The position numbers and the translations under genes were made by a program. The notes under the pieces are model-generated. The model was given only the letters and a program-made list of their open reading frames with translations, searched no databases and was not told the origin of the DNA. Below, in pieces: positions 51,198 through 60,163 of a stretch of DNA of 64,000 bases (positions are counted from its first letter, which is position 1; the number at the start of each line of letters is the position of its first letter). The DNA is taken from contig JAADGH010000200.1 in assembly GCA_013152475.1 (NCBI GenBank), forward strand, positions 1-64,000, given 5' to 3'. The stretch comes from Planctomycetota bacterium. GTDB lineage: Bacteria; Planctomycetota; Brocadiia; JAADGH01.

Positions 51198-52994
51198 ATG
51201 CGTCGCCTGGGTACTGTCCTTATCGCGCTCGTCATTCTTGCGCTGTGTGTGCTTGGTTTGTATCACATCCGGCGCGCGAGACTGCGTGCGCACTACGCGG
51301 ACCTGTTCCGCCGACCATCGGTTCCATCGTCCCCTGATGCACCTTCGTTCGTCCCTCGGATCACGTATGATCTGAAGCGCTACAATTCCGTCGCCTCCGA
51401 TGCCGCCTATGCCGCCGTGCTTCCCCTCACCACCGGGCCCAGAGAGGGGCGGATCGCAGGGCACAAATGGGTCGATGGCGCGGGGCGCAACGAGCTGGAG
51501 TCGCGCATGCGGAAGCGCGCCGCCCTCGACGGCGTTACCGCCGCCACAAAACTCGTCCGCCTGTGCAGTCCAACGGTCTATCGCGAGCACCGTCCGTCGC
51601 GCCATCTACACATCACGTATCCCCTTGATGGCGCGCTCTTTCCGCCTAAGCTCTGTACGCCTTGTGTCGAGTGGGATGATGCCATCAACGATGTCTGGCA
51701 GATCACCGTTTCCGTCGAAGGAACGGACCTGCACTGGACAGACATCACCCTGGACCGGCGCTGGTGGTTCCCGGATGTCGCTTGGCGGCGGATCCAAGCT
51801 GAAGGCCAACAGCGGGAGATTTCCATCGTCGTCAAAGGCACTCGCCGCCACGGCAAGGCCCCTGTCCATGCCGCACCCGCAGTACGCTTCCGCATCGCCA
51901 CGGACCCCTGCGACGCATTCATCGTCTACCGTCTCGTGAGGCCGCCGTTTTCCACACTCAAGACGCCGGATACGTTTGTCCGGGACATCCGCTCGTTCCG
52001 CACGCGGATGTTCCTGTCGGCGCGCCGGAGCTATTGCTTCAACTGCCATACCTTCTCCTCCAAACTCGGCACGGCAGGCAAAGTTGCGATTCAGGCGCGC
52101 TACATGCTCCCCGATCCCACGGACCTGCGGACCTACTTCGGCATCTACGACATTGCAAACCACAACGGCGTCAAGATCAAGCTGCCCTTCACGACGCAAA
52201 TGACCACCTTCATGGCTTGGTCGCCCGACGGCGCGAAGCTCGCCATGTCGGCCGATCAACAGCTTGCCACATTGCAGCCCATCGTCCATGAGACCCAGTT
52301 CGCCGGCCAGCCCACGTCGGATATCGCCGTCGTGGACGTGGAGAAACGAACGGCTCGTCTGCTGCCCGGCGCATCGGACCCCGACGAGCTGGAGGTCTTT
52401 CCACGGTGGACGCCCGACGGCAAGTCTATCGTGTTCTGCTGGTCACCGTCGGGTGTTCATCCCGCGCTGGTCAAATACGATCTCCATATCGTGCCGTATG
52501 CCAACGGCAAGGGAGGCACAGCAACACCGATCACCGGCGCATCGGCCAACGGACGCAGCAACTACTATCCCCGCTTCTCGCCCGACGGCAAGTGGCTTTC
52601 CTTCTGTCAGTCCGACGGCGGGTGCCTCATCAAGTCGTCAAGCGACATTGTCCTGATGAAATCCGACCTGAGCGGCCGCCCGCATCGCCTGGAGTGCAAC
52701 GCGCCCTATGCCGCGGATTCGTGGCATAGCTGGTCGTCAAACAGCCGCTGGATCGTCTTCGCGAGCAAGCGCGACGACGGTATTTTTGCACGGCTCTACA
52801 TGACGCACATCGACGATCAAGGGCACGCATCCCCTGCCGTCCGCCTGCCGGTGAAGACACTGCCCATGCAATCTTTCAATATCCCCGAGTTCATCAAAAA
52901 CGATCCCCTGATTCGCGAGGGGGACCTCTTCCGCGTCGTTCGGGCCGAAACCCCGGCAACGCCGATCACCCTCGACAGGGAACCTTCGCAATGA
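51198..52994 (+). CDS. TolB-like beta-propeller protein with a CxxCH heme-type motif
   Basis: 598 residues. The N-terminus is a membrane anchor (GTVLIALVILALCVLGLYHI). A beta domain follows (to about 270), then a single cytochrome-type motif CFNCH (Cys280, Cys283, His284), which can bind haem c if exported. The remainder is a PD40/WD40-like propeller of the TolB type (TFMAWSPDGAKLAMS, PRWTPDGKSIVFC, PRFSPDGKWLSFCQ). Such CxxCH-TolB proteins are common in the Planctomycetes-Verrucomicrobia relatives, with unsettled roles in the envelope. ATG 51198 fits the anchor start. Its stop overlaps the TPR gene's ATG (4 bp), so they form one unit. Confidence 0.78.
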   Translation: MRRLGTVLIALVILALCVLGLYHIRRARLRAHYADLFRRPSVPSSPDAPSFVPRITYDLKRYNSVASDAAYAAVLPLTTGPREGRIAGHKWVDGAGRNELESRMRKRAALDGVTAATKLVRLCSPTVYREHRPSRHLHITYPLDGALFPPKLCTPCVEWDDAINDVWQITVSVEGTDLHWTDITLDRRWWFPDVAWRRIQAEGQQREISIVVKGTRRHGKAPVHAAPAVRFRIATDPCDAFIVYRLVRPPFSTLKTPDTFVRDIRSFRTRMFLSARRSYCFNCHTFSSKLGTAGKVAIQARYMLPDPTDLRTYFGIYDIANHNGVKIKLPFTTQMTTFMAWSPDGAKLAMSADQQLATLQPIVHETQFAGQPTSDIAVVDVEKRTARLLPGASDPDELEVFPRWTPDGKSIVFCWSPSGVHPALVKYDLHIVPYANGKGGTATPITGASANGRSNYYPRFSPDGKWLSFCQSDGGCLIKSSSDIVLMKSDLSGRPHRLECNAPYAADSWHSWSSNSRWIVFASKRDDGIFARLYMTHIDDQGHASPAVRLPVKTLPMQSFNIPEFIKNDPLIREGDLFRVVRAETPATPITLDREPSQ

Positions 52995-55900
52995 CGAAAG
53001 AGCGAAACATCCGACTGGACCGGCTCGCGCTCGTCCTCCTGGGCGCGGGTCTGGTTGCGGTCTTCCTTCCCTGCTGGAGGGCCGCCACCTTCCTCGGGCG
53101 GGAGGACGGCATCCTGCATCTGCCGCTGCTGAGCACATGGCGGAACGCGCCCATCGTCTTCTCACAGGATTTCATGATCTTCACGGACGGGCTATACCGG
53201 CCCTTGTCCTATGCAGCGGTTGCGATCCTGCGAACCGTGGTCTCGGAGCACGCCATATGCTTCTGGCACGCGACGCTCATCGCCCTGCATGGACTGAATG
53301 CCCTGCTCGTCTTCCTCATGGTTCGCCGCCTTGTAAAAAACCGATGGGCCGCTTTCCTGTCCGCCGGCATCTTTGCCTTCCACCCCCTCGCATCCGTGCT
53401 CGCAAACGAAATGGACCATATCCACATCCTCCTGGGGTGCACGTTCTACCTCGCCTCGCTTTGCGCGTATTTGACCTGGCGCGATCAGGGCCGGGTCTGT
53501 ACAATCTCCTTGGCGGTCCTCGTCTATGCCGCCGGCCTGCTCACATCGCCCGTCGTAGCCACGGTGCTCGTCCCGCTCCTTGCCATTGAGTTCCTCTACG
53601 AGCGCGGCGCCCTTCGAGACGCCGCTCCTCGTCTCCTTCCCTTTCTCCTGGTGACCGTCGCCGCGCTTCCCCTTTGGGTCTGGTTGCGACCGCACCCGCT
53701 CCTCTACACCTACGCAGCGGCGAAAGGCGGGGAGATCCCCAGTTTTCTCTCGATGGTCGCCGGAAGTCGCTGGTATGTCCTTGGGCTGCTCACCGGACAC
53801 GGCATCCCCGTGGTTCTGCACGATGCCATGCGGCGGGTTTACCATCCGCTGGACGGGCAGTTCCTCTTCTGGCTTCTCTGTCACACCCTGGTCATCGCTG
53901 TCGGCATCTGGCGGACGTGCAAGCGCGACCCCATGGGCCTGGGCATCTTGATCGCATACGGCGCGATGGTCCCGTTTCTGAGCACGGCGTGGAACCCCGT
54001 CGACCGCTACGTGTCTTGGGCCTACATGTATGTTCCCCTCGTCGGCCTTGCGCTTATGTTGGGCCAACTGACGGCCAAGGGCCTTTCCGCGCGACGAGCT
54101 CCCGTTCGACTCGCTGTCGCCGTCATCGTCGTCGGTCTTCTCGGCGCGTACGCGACTCGCCTTTGCCGCATCAACTACGCCGCGCGGGATCGCGTCGCCT
54201 ACTGGACCTATGTCACGCAACTTGATTCGACGAATCAGGCCGGTCAGGTCGAACTGGGGAAGGCCTACCTGGCGAAAAACGCCCCACACGACGCCCTGAA
54301 ACACCTGTTCACCCAGGGCGTTCGCGACCTGAACGAACCCCGTCGCGCGCTCTGCCGCTACTACAGCCGAACGGGGCAACTGCGCCCCGCACTGGTTCAT
54401 GCCAGCTACATGACCGGCGCGCTTGACATGGCGCACCTCTTCGAGGCGCTGCAGATCCCCGACCATGCCGAGAGCGCATACGGAGACGCCCTGGCGCGGA
54501 ACCCCTTCGACACCGAGGCGATGAAGCAACTGGCGATGATTCTCGCCGCAAAGGGATATTTGAAAGCGGCTCGGCGCTGGCTCCGCCTCGCCCTCGACAT
54601 CAACCCATCTGATGAGACCCTTCGAGAGGCCCGGGACCGGCTGGAGGACATCAAACCGAGCGTAGCCGATCCGCCCCGGGCGGATTGGCTGCGCTTTCTC
54701 CTGAACCGAAGGAGTTCCGGGCAGGTTCGGGCGGAACTGGTGGCGCTCAGCAACGAGCGCCCGGACGATCCCATCATCCAAATGGTGGCCGCACAGAGCC
54801 TGATCGAGGGCGGCGACGCAGCGGGGGGCGTCGCGAAGCTCGAGGCCGTTGCCGACCGCATGCGGTCGTCGCCGTTCTTTGCGGAGTTCTACTCGTATGC
54901 CCTCACCGCGTCGGGCGATCCGCTGCGCGGGGCGGCCGTGGCAACAGCGGCCCTGAGGGAGGACCCGAAGAACGACCGTCTGCTCTACCACCTGGGGACG
55001 GCCCTCCTGGTCCAGAAAAAGCCCGTCGAGGCAATTGTGCAGTACCAGAAAGCGATTCAACTGAACGGCGACTTTGCGGCGGCCTACAGCAAGCTGGCCT
55101 ATGCCTACACGGAGCTCGGCCAGATGGAGAAGGCCATTGCCTGTTACCGGCGGGCGCTGGAGATAAACCCGGACCTTGCCGAGGCCCGTACGAACCTCGG
55201 CGCGGCGCTGCTCCGGAAAGGATGGGTGGAAGAGGCGATCTCCCATTACCGGACGAACGTGGAAATGAATCCGACGGACCCCACAGCGCACTTCAGTCTG
55301 GGCTGCGCCCTCGCCGAGGCGGGCAAGCTCGATGAGGCGATCGCCTGTTACTCGGAGGCGCTCCGGCTCAAACCCGACTATGTGCACGCTCACAACAACC
55401 TGGGCGGCGTGTGGCTGGCAAAGAAAAATGCCGCCAAGGCCATCGAGCACTACAGGGCGGCGCTGCGCATCCAGCCCAGCGACGAGTGGGCCCATTTCAA
55501 TCTCGGACGCGCGCTGGCCATCCAGGGGAAGGACAATGAAGCCATCGCCGAATACAATAAAGCTATCCAACTGGATCCCCGCGACCCGCAGGCCCACTAC
55601 GATCTCGCCGCCCTCCTCGCACGGCAAGGCGACTTCGCCCGGGCCATCCAACACCTGACCGAGGCCCATCGGCTGCGGCCCAATGCCATCGATCCCGCCG
55701 ACCGACTGGCCTGGCTGCTGGCCACATGCCCCGACCCGGCCCTCCGGGACGGCCCCCGGGCCGTGGCGCTGGCCGAGAGGGCTTGTCAACTCACCCGCCA
55801 GCGCGACCCCCGCCTGCTCGACGCCCTGGCGGCCGCCTACGCCGAGGCGGGGCGTTTTGACGACGCGGTACAGACCGGCAAACGCGCCTTGCGATTGATC

Positions 55901-56014
55901 GAAGGCCACAGCAACCGTCTATCCACGCTGGAACGCAACGAGCTGGCCCGGGATCTGCGGGACAGGCTGGAGCGATACAAGGCCGGACGGCCCTACCATG
56001 GGACCCATCGGTAG
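52991..56014 (+). CDS. Membrane protein with long C-terminal TPR array (Tmtc-like)
   Basis: 1007 residues. The first 400 hold about ten membrane helices with loops typical of the GT-C/Tmtc-like family (ATFLGREDGILHLPLL, FTDGLYRPLSY, FAFHPLASVLANEM). The last 600 are helical repeats, of which at least eight near 650-950 are canonical TPRs (EAIVQYQKAIQLNGD, KAIACYRRALEINPD, EAIACYSEALRLKPD, KAIEHYRAALRIQPS). Proteins of this plan in animals are O-mannosyltransferases; bacterial relatives have unproven roles, perhaps glycosylation or assembly of envelope complexes. Start ATG 52991 overlaps the TolB-like stop. The antisense strand also has a long open frame, which is codon-bias shadow. Confidence 0.8.
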   Translation: MTKERNIRLDRLALVLLGAGLVAVFLPCWRAATFLGREDGILHLPLLSTWRNAPIVFSQDFMIFTDGLYRPLSYAAVAILRTVVSEHAICFWHATLIALHGLNALLVFLMVRRLVKNRWAAFLSAGIFAFHPLASVLANEMDHIHILLGCTFYLASLCAYLTWRDQGRVCTISLAVLVYAAGLLTSPVVATVLVPLLAIEFLYERGALRDAAPRLLPFLLVTVAALPLWVWLRPHPLLYTYAAAKGGEIPSFLSMVAGSRWYVLGLLTGHGIPVVLHDAMRRVYHPLDGQFLFWLLCHTLVIAVGIWRTCKRDPMGLGILIAYGAMVPFLSTAWNPVDRYVSWAYMYVPLVGLALMLGQLTAKGLSARRAPVRLAVAVIVVGLLGAYATRLCRINYAARDRVAYWTYVTQLDSTNQAGQVELGKAYLAKNAPHDALKHLFTQGVRDLNEPRRALCRYYSRTGQLRPALVHASYMTGALDMAHLFEALQIPDHAESAYGDALARNPFDTEAMKQLAMILAAKGYLKAARRWLRLALDINPSDETLREARDRLEDIKPSVADPPRADWLRFLLNRRSSGQVRAELVALSNERPDDPIIQMVAAQSLIEGGDAAGGVAKLEAVADRMRSSPFFAEFYSYALTASGDPLRGAAVATAALREDPKNDRLLYHLGTALLVQKKPVEAIVQYQKAIQLNGDFAAAYSKLAYAYTELGQMEKAIACYRRALEINPDLAEARTNLGAALLRKGWVEEAISHYRTNVEMNPTDPTAHFSLGCALAEAGKLDEAIACYSEALRLKPDYVHAHNNLGGVWLAKKNAAKAIEHYRAALRIQPSDEWAHFNLGRALAIQGKDNEAIAEYNKAIQLDPRDPQAHYDLAALLARQGDFARAIQHLTEAHRLRPNAIDPADRLAWLLATCPDPALRDGPRAVALAERACQLTRQRDPRLLDALAAAYAEAGRFDDAVQTGKRALRLIEGHSNRLSTLERNELARDLRDRLERYKAGRPYHGTHR

Positions 56015-56031
56015 GCCCGTACAGGTTTCGG

Positions 56032-56059
56032 TTGACACGCCCGCGCTTTGAGCTATAAT
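56032..56059 (+). promoter_or_regulatory. Near-perfect sigma-70 promoter for the small repeat lipoprotein
   Basis: Both hexamers match consensus exactly: TTGACA (56032-56037), a 16-bp spacer and TATAAT (56054-56059). Start of transcription near 56067, about 40 nt before ATG 56108. Confidence 0.75.
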
Positions 56060-56107
56060 ATACCAAGCCAGGGTTCAATACATATTGGTCATGGAAAAGG
56101 CTGAGCA

Positions 56108-56518
56108 ATGAAACCACAGATGCTGATTCTTGCTCTGGTGTTCGCCGCGCTCCCATCATGCAACTCCCAACTGCCGTTGATGGTCCCGGAAGCCGAGCCA
56201 GAAAATGAGGCCATGGCCAAGGGATGGCTAAGCCTCTCCGACGGCACCTTTCACGAGAACGGCGAAGGGCTTACTCCGGAGGGTTGCTACGTGAAGGGCT
56301 TCAAGAAATCCTGGAAAACCTTCCACCCGACAACGGGCATCCTCGGCAAGCAGGACCCGCCGCCCAAGTCGGCCAAGACCCAGCCGGCGTGGATCGAGCT
56401 CGACGACGGCTCCATCCATCCCGTGCAGGAGGCCGTAGTCCCGCGGCCGCCATACGTGCGCGGTTTGGTGGATGAGAACGGCCGGTTCTATCCGGGCCCG
56501 AGGGAAATCGTCAAGTAG
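56108..56518 (+). CDS. Small lipoprotein with tandem 55-residue-spaced repeat
   Basis: 136 residues. A lipoprotein signal (MLILALVFAALPSC, Cys18) precedes a mature part with two gapless copies of one motif, 55 residues apart: W40-x-x-L-x-D-G-x-x-H49...Y61-V-x-G64...F72-x-P74 and W95-x-x-L-x-D-G-x-x-H104...Y116-V-x-G119...F127-x-P129. The family is not recognised. The repeat with aromatic and His positions suggests a small beta-domain duplicated to bind a ligand. A very strong promoter implies high expression. It converges with the sugar isomerase gene 17 bp downstream. Confidence 0.7.
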   Translation: MKPQMLILALVFAALPSCNSQLPLMVPEAEPENEAMAKGWLSLSDGTFHENGEGLTPEGCYVKGFKKSWKTFHPTTGILGKQDPPPKSAKTQPAWIELDDGSIHPVQEAVVPRPPYVRGLVDENGRFYPGPREIVK

Positions 56519-56535
56519 TCCGATTCCGTCGCAGG

Positions 56536-57381
56536 TTAGACGAACTGCTCGAGATATTTTTTCCCCGCCAGGAAGCCTTCGTCGGCATCGAACTTGGCAT
56601 CCTCGTGCTCGATGCTCAGCGCGCCGTCGAAGCCGACACCCCGAAGGGCGGAGAGGTACTCGCCCCACCGGATTCCACCAAAGCCGGGGATCGTGTAGCG
56701 CCACCAGCCGGCCTCCTTGCGCTCAGCCTGGTTGCCGACGCGGCGGAGGACGTGCTGCTTGACCTCGCAGTCCTTCGCATGGGTGTGGTAGATGCGATCC
56801 CCAAACTCGTCGATGGCCCCGAGGATGTCGATCTCCTGCCAATAGAGGTGGGAGGGATCGAAGTTCAGGCCGACGGCGTCGGACGGGACGAGATCGAAGA
56901 AGAGCTTCCACTCCTCCAGGTTGCGGAGGGTGGTGCCCCACCAGGGTTCGAGGGCGATCTTGACGCCCTGCTTCTCGGCATGGGCGGCAATCGTCTTGAA
57001 CACGCCGGGGACCTCCTTCTTGATCGTTTCGGCGCGCGTTTGGTCCTTGCGGGCCATACCGCTGAGCGCGGTGATGACGCCCACACCGAGGGCCTCAGCC
57101 GCGTCGATGCCGGTCACTACAATATCGATGTTTTCATCTCGATCTTTGGCGTCCGCAGCGGTCACGTCGCAGAAGCACGCCAGGGCGGAGATACCTGTGT
57201 TGTTGTCCTCAAGGACCTTCTTCACCGCCGCACCCTTGTCCTTTACGACATCATGCACGTTGATGTGGCCGCCTTTCATGCTGGCCACTTCCATGATCGG
57301 GATGCCGTTCTCGCCGGCAAACTTGGCCACGTCCTCGAACGACCGGTCGCGAACTCTCGATGTCAGAATTCCAATTTGCAT
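56536..57381 (-). CDS. Sugar phosphate isomerase/epimerase (xylose-isomerase-like TIM barrel)
   Basis: 281 residues. TIM-barrel motifs: QIGILTSRVRDRSFEDVAKF at strand 1, ALACFCDVTAAD, VKIALEPWW (Glu ligand), VGLNFDPSHL (Asp and His ligands), RIYHTHAKD (His) and GALSIEHED (Glu), which form the metal site of the AP-endonuclease-2/xylose-isomerase superfamily. Members isomerise or epimerise sugars, polyols or hydroxypyruvate. Start ATG 57381 has AAAGGA upstream; the longer frame would cross the promoter. It is divergent from the GT-C gene, with both promoters in the 141-bp gap. Confidence 0.88.
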   Translation of the reverse strand: MQIGILTSRVRDRSFEDVAKFAGENGIPIMEVASMKGGHINVHDVVKDKGAAVKKVLEDNNTGISALACFCDVTAADAKDRDENIDIVVTGIDAAEALGVGVITALSGMARKDQTRAETIKKEVPGVFKTIAAHAEKQGVKIALEPWWGTTLRNLEEWKLFFDLVPSDAVGLNFDPSHLYWQEIDILGAIDEFGDRIYHTHAKDCEVKQHVLRRVGNQAERKEAGWWRYTIPGFGGIRWGEYLSALRGVGFDGALSIEHEDAKFDADEGFLAGKKYLEQFV

Positions 57382-57433
57382 GCTCTTTCCTTTTCTCCTC
57401 TGAAACCGATTACTCCTGCGGACTGAGGGGCGG

Positions 57434-57463
57434 ATTATATGCACGTTGCCGCATCGAATGCAA
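57434..57463 (-). promoter_or_regulatory. Promoter for the sugar isomerase gene
   Basis: Minus strand TTGCAT (57463-57458), an 18-bp spacer and perfect TATAAT (57439-57434). Confidence 0.6.
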
Positions 57464-57473
57464 TAGATTTGTT

Positions 57474-57502
57474 TTGACACAATTCACTGCGCCGGATAGA
57501 TT
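57474..57502 (+). promoter_or_regulatory. Promoter for the GT-C glycosyltransferase gene
   Basis: TTGACA (57474-57479, perfect), a 17-bp spacer and TAGATT (57497-57502), about 13 nt before ATG 57522. Its -35 is 10 bp from the -35 of the opposing promoter. Confidence 0.5.
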
Positions 57503-57521
57503 AGCCGAGAAGGATTCGGAC

Positions 57522-59093
57522 ATGGAGGAAAACACAAAAAGAAGGCCTGTGCTGGACACGGTGCGGTCGGTGGCGGTCCTTGTCTGCCTGTGGGTGGTCC
57601 TCGACACCTGGGCCTACGTGGACAAACGCGCCTACTACGAGGACGAGATCATGTCGCTCCACGTGGTTCAGAAGTCCTTCACCGGTATCCTCCGCCACAC
57701 GTATCACAAAGACTACCACCCCTTTGGGTACTACTTTTACCTCAAGGCGCTCTTCTCCGTTTTCGGGTCGAACAAGGCGATCGCTTTTGCCGGAAGCATG
57801 GCCCTGACGGCTGTGGCGTTGTCGCTCCTGTTTCTAACCTTTCTGAACCTGGGGGGGAGGAACCGGTCCTTGGCCGTGCTTGTCCTGGCGCTCAATCCCA
57901 TGTTCCTCCTCCACGGCTCGGCGGCCCGGTGGTATCCCCTGTGGACGGCCCTGGCGGCGGGAGCGCTCTACACACTCACACGGAAGGAATGCGTCTCGTG
58001 GGCGGCGCTGGTCGCAGCTTCGACCCTCGTCGCGCTTGCGGCATACGTCAACTACATCACCGTCGTCCTCGGCGCAGGGATTGTGTTGTGGCTGCTGTCG
58101 CAGCGCGAGTTCAGGAAGGCGCTCGTCTTCGTGCTGATCGTGGGGGTGCTTTTCGCCCCCTGGCTGCCGGCCTTCCATACCCACCTGACGCACAGCACGA
58201 CGCAGTTCATGCGGGGCAGCCTCATGCGGATCAAGTCGTTCGCCTATGTGGGATTCTGCCTCCTGCTGGGGCAAACCATCTCCCCGTGGCGCATCGCGCC
58301 ATGGATCGTCGGAGGCACTGCACTGGCCCCATTGCTTGCGCTCTCCGTCACGGCGATGGCCCGGGACAAACGCCGCCGATTGATCGTCCTGCTCCTGGTC
58401 GTCGTAATGGCCTTCTGCCTCCTCTGTCGGTATCAGCGGGCGAGAAGCCTGATGTTTTTCTCGGGTGTGTTGTCGTTGTATGTGGCGCTCGCCGTTGAGA
58501 CCGTCCGCCCCCGAAGGGTCGCCGCCGCCTGTCTCATCCTGGTCTTTGGATGCAATGCCGTAGCCCTGGCAAACCTGAAACGGGGGGTTCACTACCATAA
58601 GAAGGGGCTCTCGGACCCGGTTCCAGCGGTCATGGAACGGTTGCAATCCTTGTGCCAACGTAAGCCCACGGTGGTCCTCACCACCAACCTGCCCCTGACC
58701 TATTGCCTAAGCCGATCGGGTATCTGCGAGATGGTAAGCCCCTTTGAGGGATATGCGCCAGTGCCCATAGCGCAGCGCGAGCAGGTGATTCCGACGCAGG
58801 TCGTCATGGTCCACAGCTACCTCGGCTCGCTCTATGCGTACAAGGACGACTACGAGGCGTTTCGCGAGCAGGCTCGGGTGAAGCTCGGAAAACCGGCAAC
58901 GATCTTCCAAATCAAGAAAGACCTCGATCTCGAAGCGAGGGAGAGAATCTTCGCGGGCACAACGTGGCCCGAGTATCGGTTCACCATTGAGGTCTATCGC
59001 GGCGTCAAGCCGCAGACCGTAGCAGAGGTCACGGGGGCCTTCCGCGAGATATGGACGGATAGACGAAAGCCCTATGTTCCTGCGGCGGAGTAG
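57522..59093 (+). CDS. GT-C-type membrane glycosyltransferase (GT39/ArnT-like)
   Basis: 523 residues with about ten to eleven membrane helices. The first periplasmic loop has the acidic pair typical of the GT-C fold, YYEDEIMSLHV (Asp-Glu), then YHPFGYYFYLKALFSVFG, which matches the conserved loop helix of ArnT/PMT proteins (P-P-L-Y/F-Y). The C-terminal part (about 400-523) is soluble (TVVLTTNLPLTYCLS, LGKPATIFQIKKDL). Such enzymes use polyprenyl-phosphate sugars to glycosylate lipids or proteins on the outer face of the inner membrane. ATG 57522 has AAGGA 8 bp upstream. The acceptor is unknown; the neighbouring TPR membrane protein could belong to the same glycosylation process. Confidence 0.82.
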   Translation: MEENTKRRPVLDTVRSVAVLVCLWVVLDTWAYVDKRAYYEDEIMSLHVVQKSFTGILRHTYHKDYHPFGYYFYLKALFSVFGSNKAIAFAGSMALTAVALSLLFLTFLNLGGRNRSLAVLVLALNPMFLLHGSAARWYPLWTALAAGALYTLTRKECVSWAALVAASTLVALAAYVNYITVVLGAGIVLWLLSQREFRKALVFVLIVGVLFAPWLPAFHTHLTHSTTQFMRGSLMRIKSFAYVGFCLLLGQTISPWRIAPWIVGGTALAPLLALSVTAMARDKRRRLIVLLLVVVMAFCLLCRYQRARSLMFFSGVLSLYVALAVETVRPRRVAAACLILVFGCNAVALANLKRGVHYHKKGLSDPVPAVMERLQSLCQRKPTVVLTTNLPLTYCLSRSGICEMVSPFEGYAPVPIAQREQVIPTQVVMVHSYLGSLYAYKDDYEAFREQARVKLGKPATIFQIKKDLDLEARERIFAGTTWPEYRFTIEVYRGVKPQTVAEVTGAFREIWTDRRKPYVPAAE

Positions 59094-59114
59094 GGGGCGG
59101 AGACCCGTGCGGCG

Positions 59115-60140
59115 CTACTTTGCCTCTTTGATTCTGAACTCCTCGACGCCGATCTCCTGTCCGCCGATATAGTACTGGGCCTCGTATTTCCCCGGGCCTC
59201 CCTTCTTGACAATGTCCGCCATCTTGAAGGGAAAGCCGAATTGTCCGTATTTGCCGGACCAGACGTGTTCCTTCTGTTCCACGATCTGCTCATTATCCTT
59301 CTGGACAATGCGGATAAGGAGGGTCGTGTCCGCGAAGTCCTGCGTCAGTTTTAGCACGATGTAGACCTGCTCATCCCGCGTGGTGAACACCTTGGTCTTG
59401 TCCATGAACTGACCGGCGACAAAGGACTTGCACGTATAAATGCTCTCCTTGGGCACCTTCACCTGAGCGGTGTGGGGTACCAGGCCCTTGGCAAGCAGTG
59501 TGGCGACATTGGCCACCGAGCTTTCCTGGCACTGCCCCATGGACTTGGGCGGGGGCGACCCCTGCGCCCAGGCGCTGTAGCTCTTATCGTCCGACCAGAT
59601 GACCTGGCCGGTGGTCGTGCTGATCAACTGAAGCGACGCGCCGACGTCCACCTGGCGGCGGGTCCATTTGTAGGGGATCGAGCCAACCTTCACGGGTTTT
59701 CCCGTGCTCCAGTCGTACTGGTCGCGGTATCGCGTTTCGCTGTTCTCGGCGCGTTGAAGCTGGGTAAGTCGGCCCGCGACGATGCAATCCACGGCAGCGA
59801 TCTTCCCGATCTTGATCGCCGTGGCGGGATCGACCGTGGACGTGACGCTGAGGTTCTGCTCCATCAGCACAGCTTTAAGCCGGTCCCGTGTCAGCACTTG
59901 GTACGTGCCGCTCTGCACCAGGTAGGCGGTCAGCTTTGCACCCAGCGCATCCGCAACGCCCCGTCCATCGCGCGATGTGGTACAATTTTTGAACCCAATC
60001 ACCGCGACACGCTTGACGGCAGTATACTCGAACTTCGGCTTGACAACGAGCGTAACCTTGTCCTTGCCCCGGCAGCCTGCAAGCATCCCAATAGCACATA
60101 GAGCCGCAACCCCAAGGCGGGTCCACACAATCCTACGCAT
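59115..60140 (-). CDS. CsgG-like lipoprotein
   Basis: 341 residues with a lipoprotein signal (GVAALCAIGMLAGC, Cys23). The mature N-terminal domain has the CsgG/TolB-N-type pattern: VKRVAVIGFKNCT, GVADALGAKLTAYLVQSG, YQVLTRDRLKAVLMEQNL, AIKIGKIAAVDCIVAGRLT and LQLISTTTGQVIWSDD. Proper CsgG forms an outer-membrane export pore; in many bacteria related lipoproteins act in envelope stress or surface export. The C-terminal 110 residues (IYTCKSFVAGQFMDKTKVF) are a separate beta domain. ATG 60140 has GGAG upstream. It follows proA by 23 bp and ends the eno operon; convergent with the GT-C gene 21 bp away. Confidence 0.8.
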   Translation of the reverse strand: MRRIVWTRLGVAALCAIGMLAGCRGKDKVTLVVKPKFEYTAVKRVAVIGFKNCTTSRDGRGVADALGAKLTAYLVQSGTYQVLTRDRLKAVLMEQNLSVTSTVDPATAIKIGKIAAVDCIVAGRLTQLQRAENSETRYRDQYDWSTGKPVKVGSIPYKWTRRQVDVGASLQLISTTTGQVIWSDDKSYSAWAQGSPPPKSMGQCQESSVANVATLLAKGLVPHTAQVKVPKESIYTCKSFVAGQFMDKTKVFTTRDEQVYIVLKLTQDFADTTLLIRIVQKDNEQIVEQKEHVWSGKYGQFGFPFKMADIVKKGGPGKYEAQYYIGGQEIGVEEFRIKEAK

Positions 60141-60163
60141 TCCCTGCTCCAATCCGTTGTTTC

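Noticed and set aside
53192-55909. A 905-codon open frame antisense to the TPR membrane protein
   Set aside because: It has no family-like motifs, while the sense frame has canonical TPRs and membrane helices. It is a codon-bias shadow.
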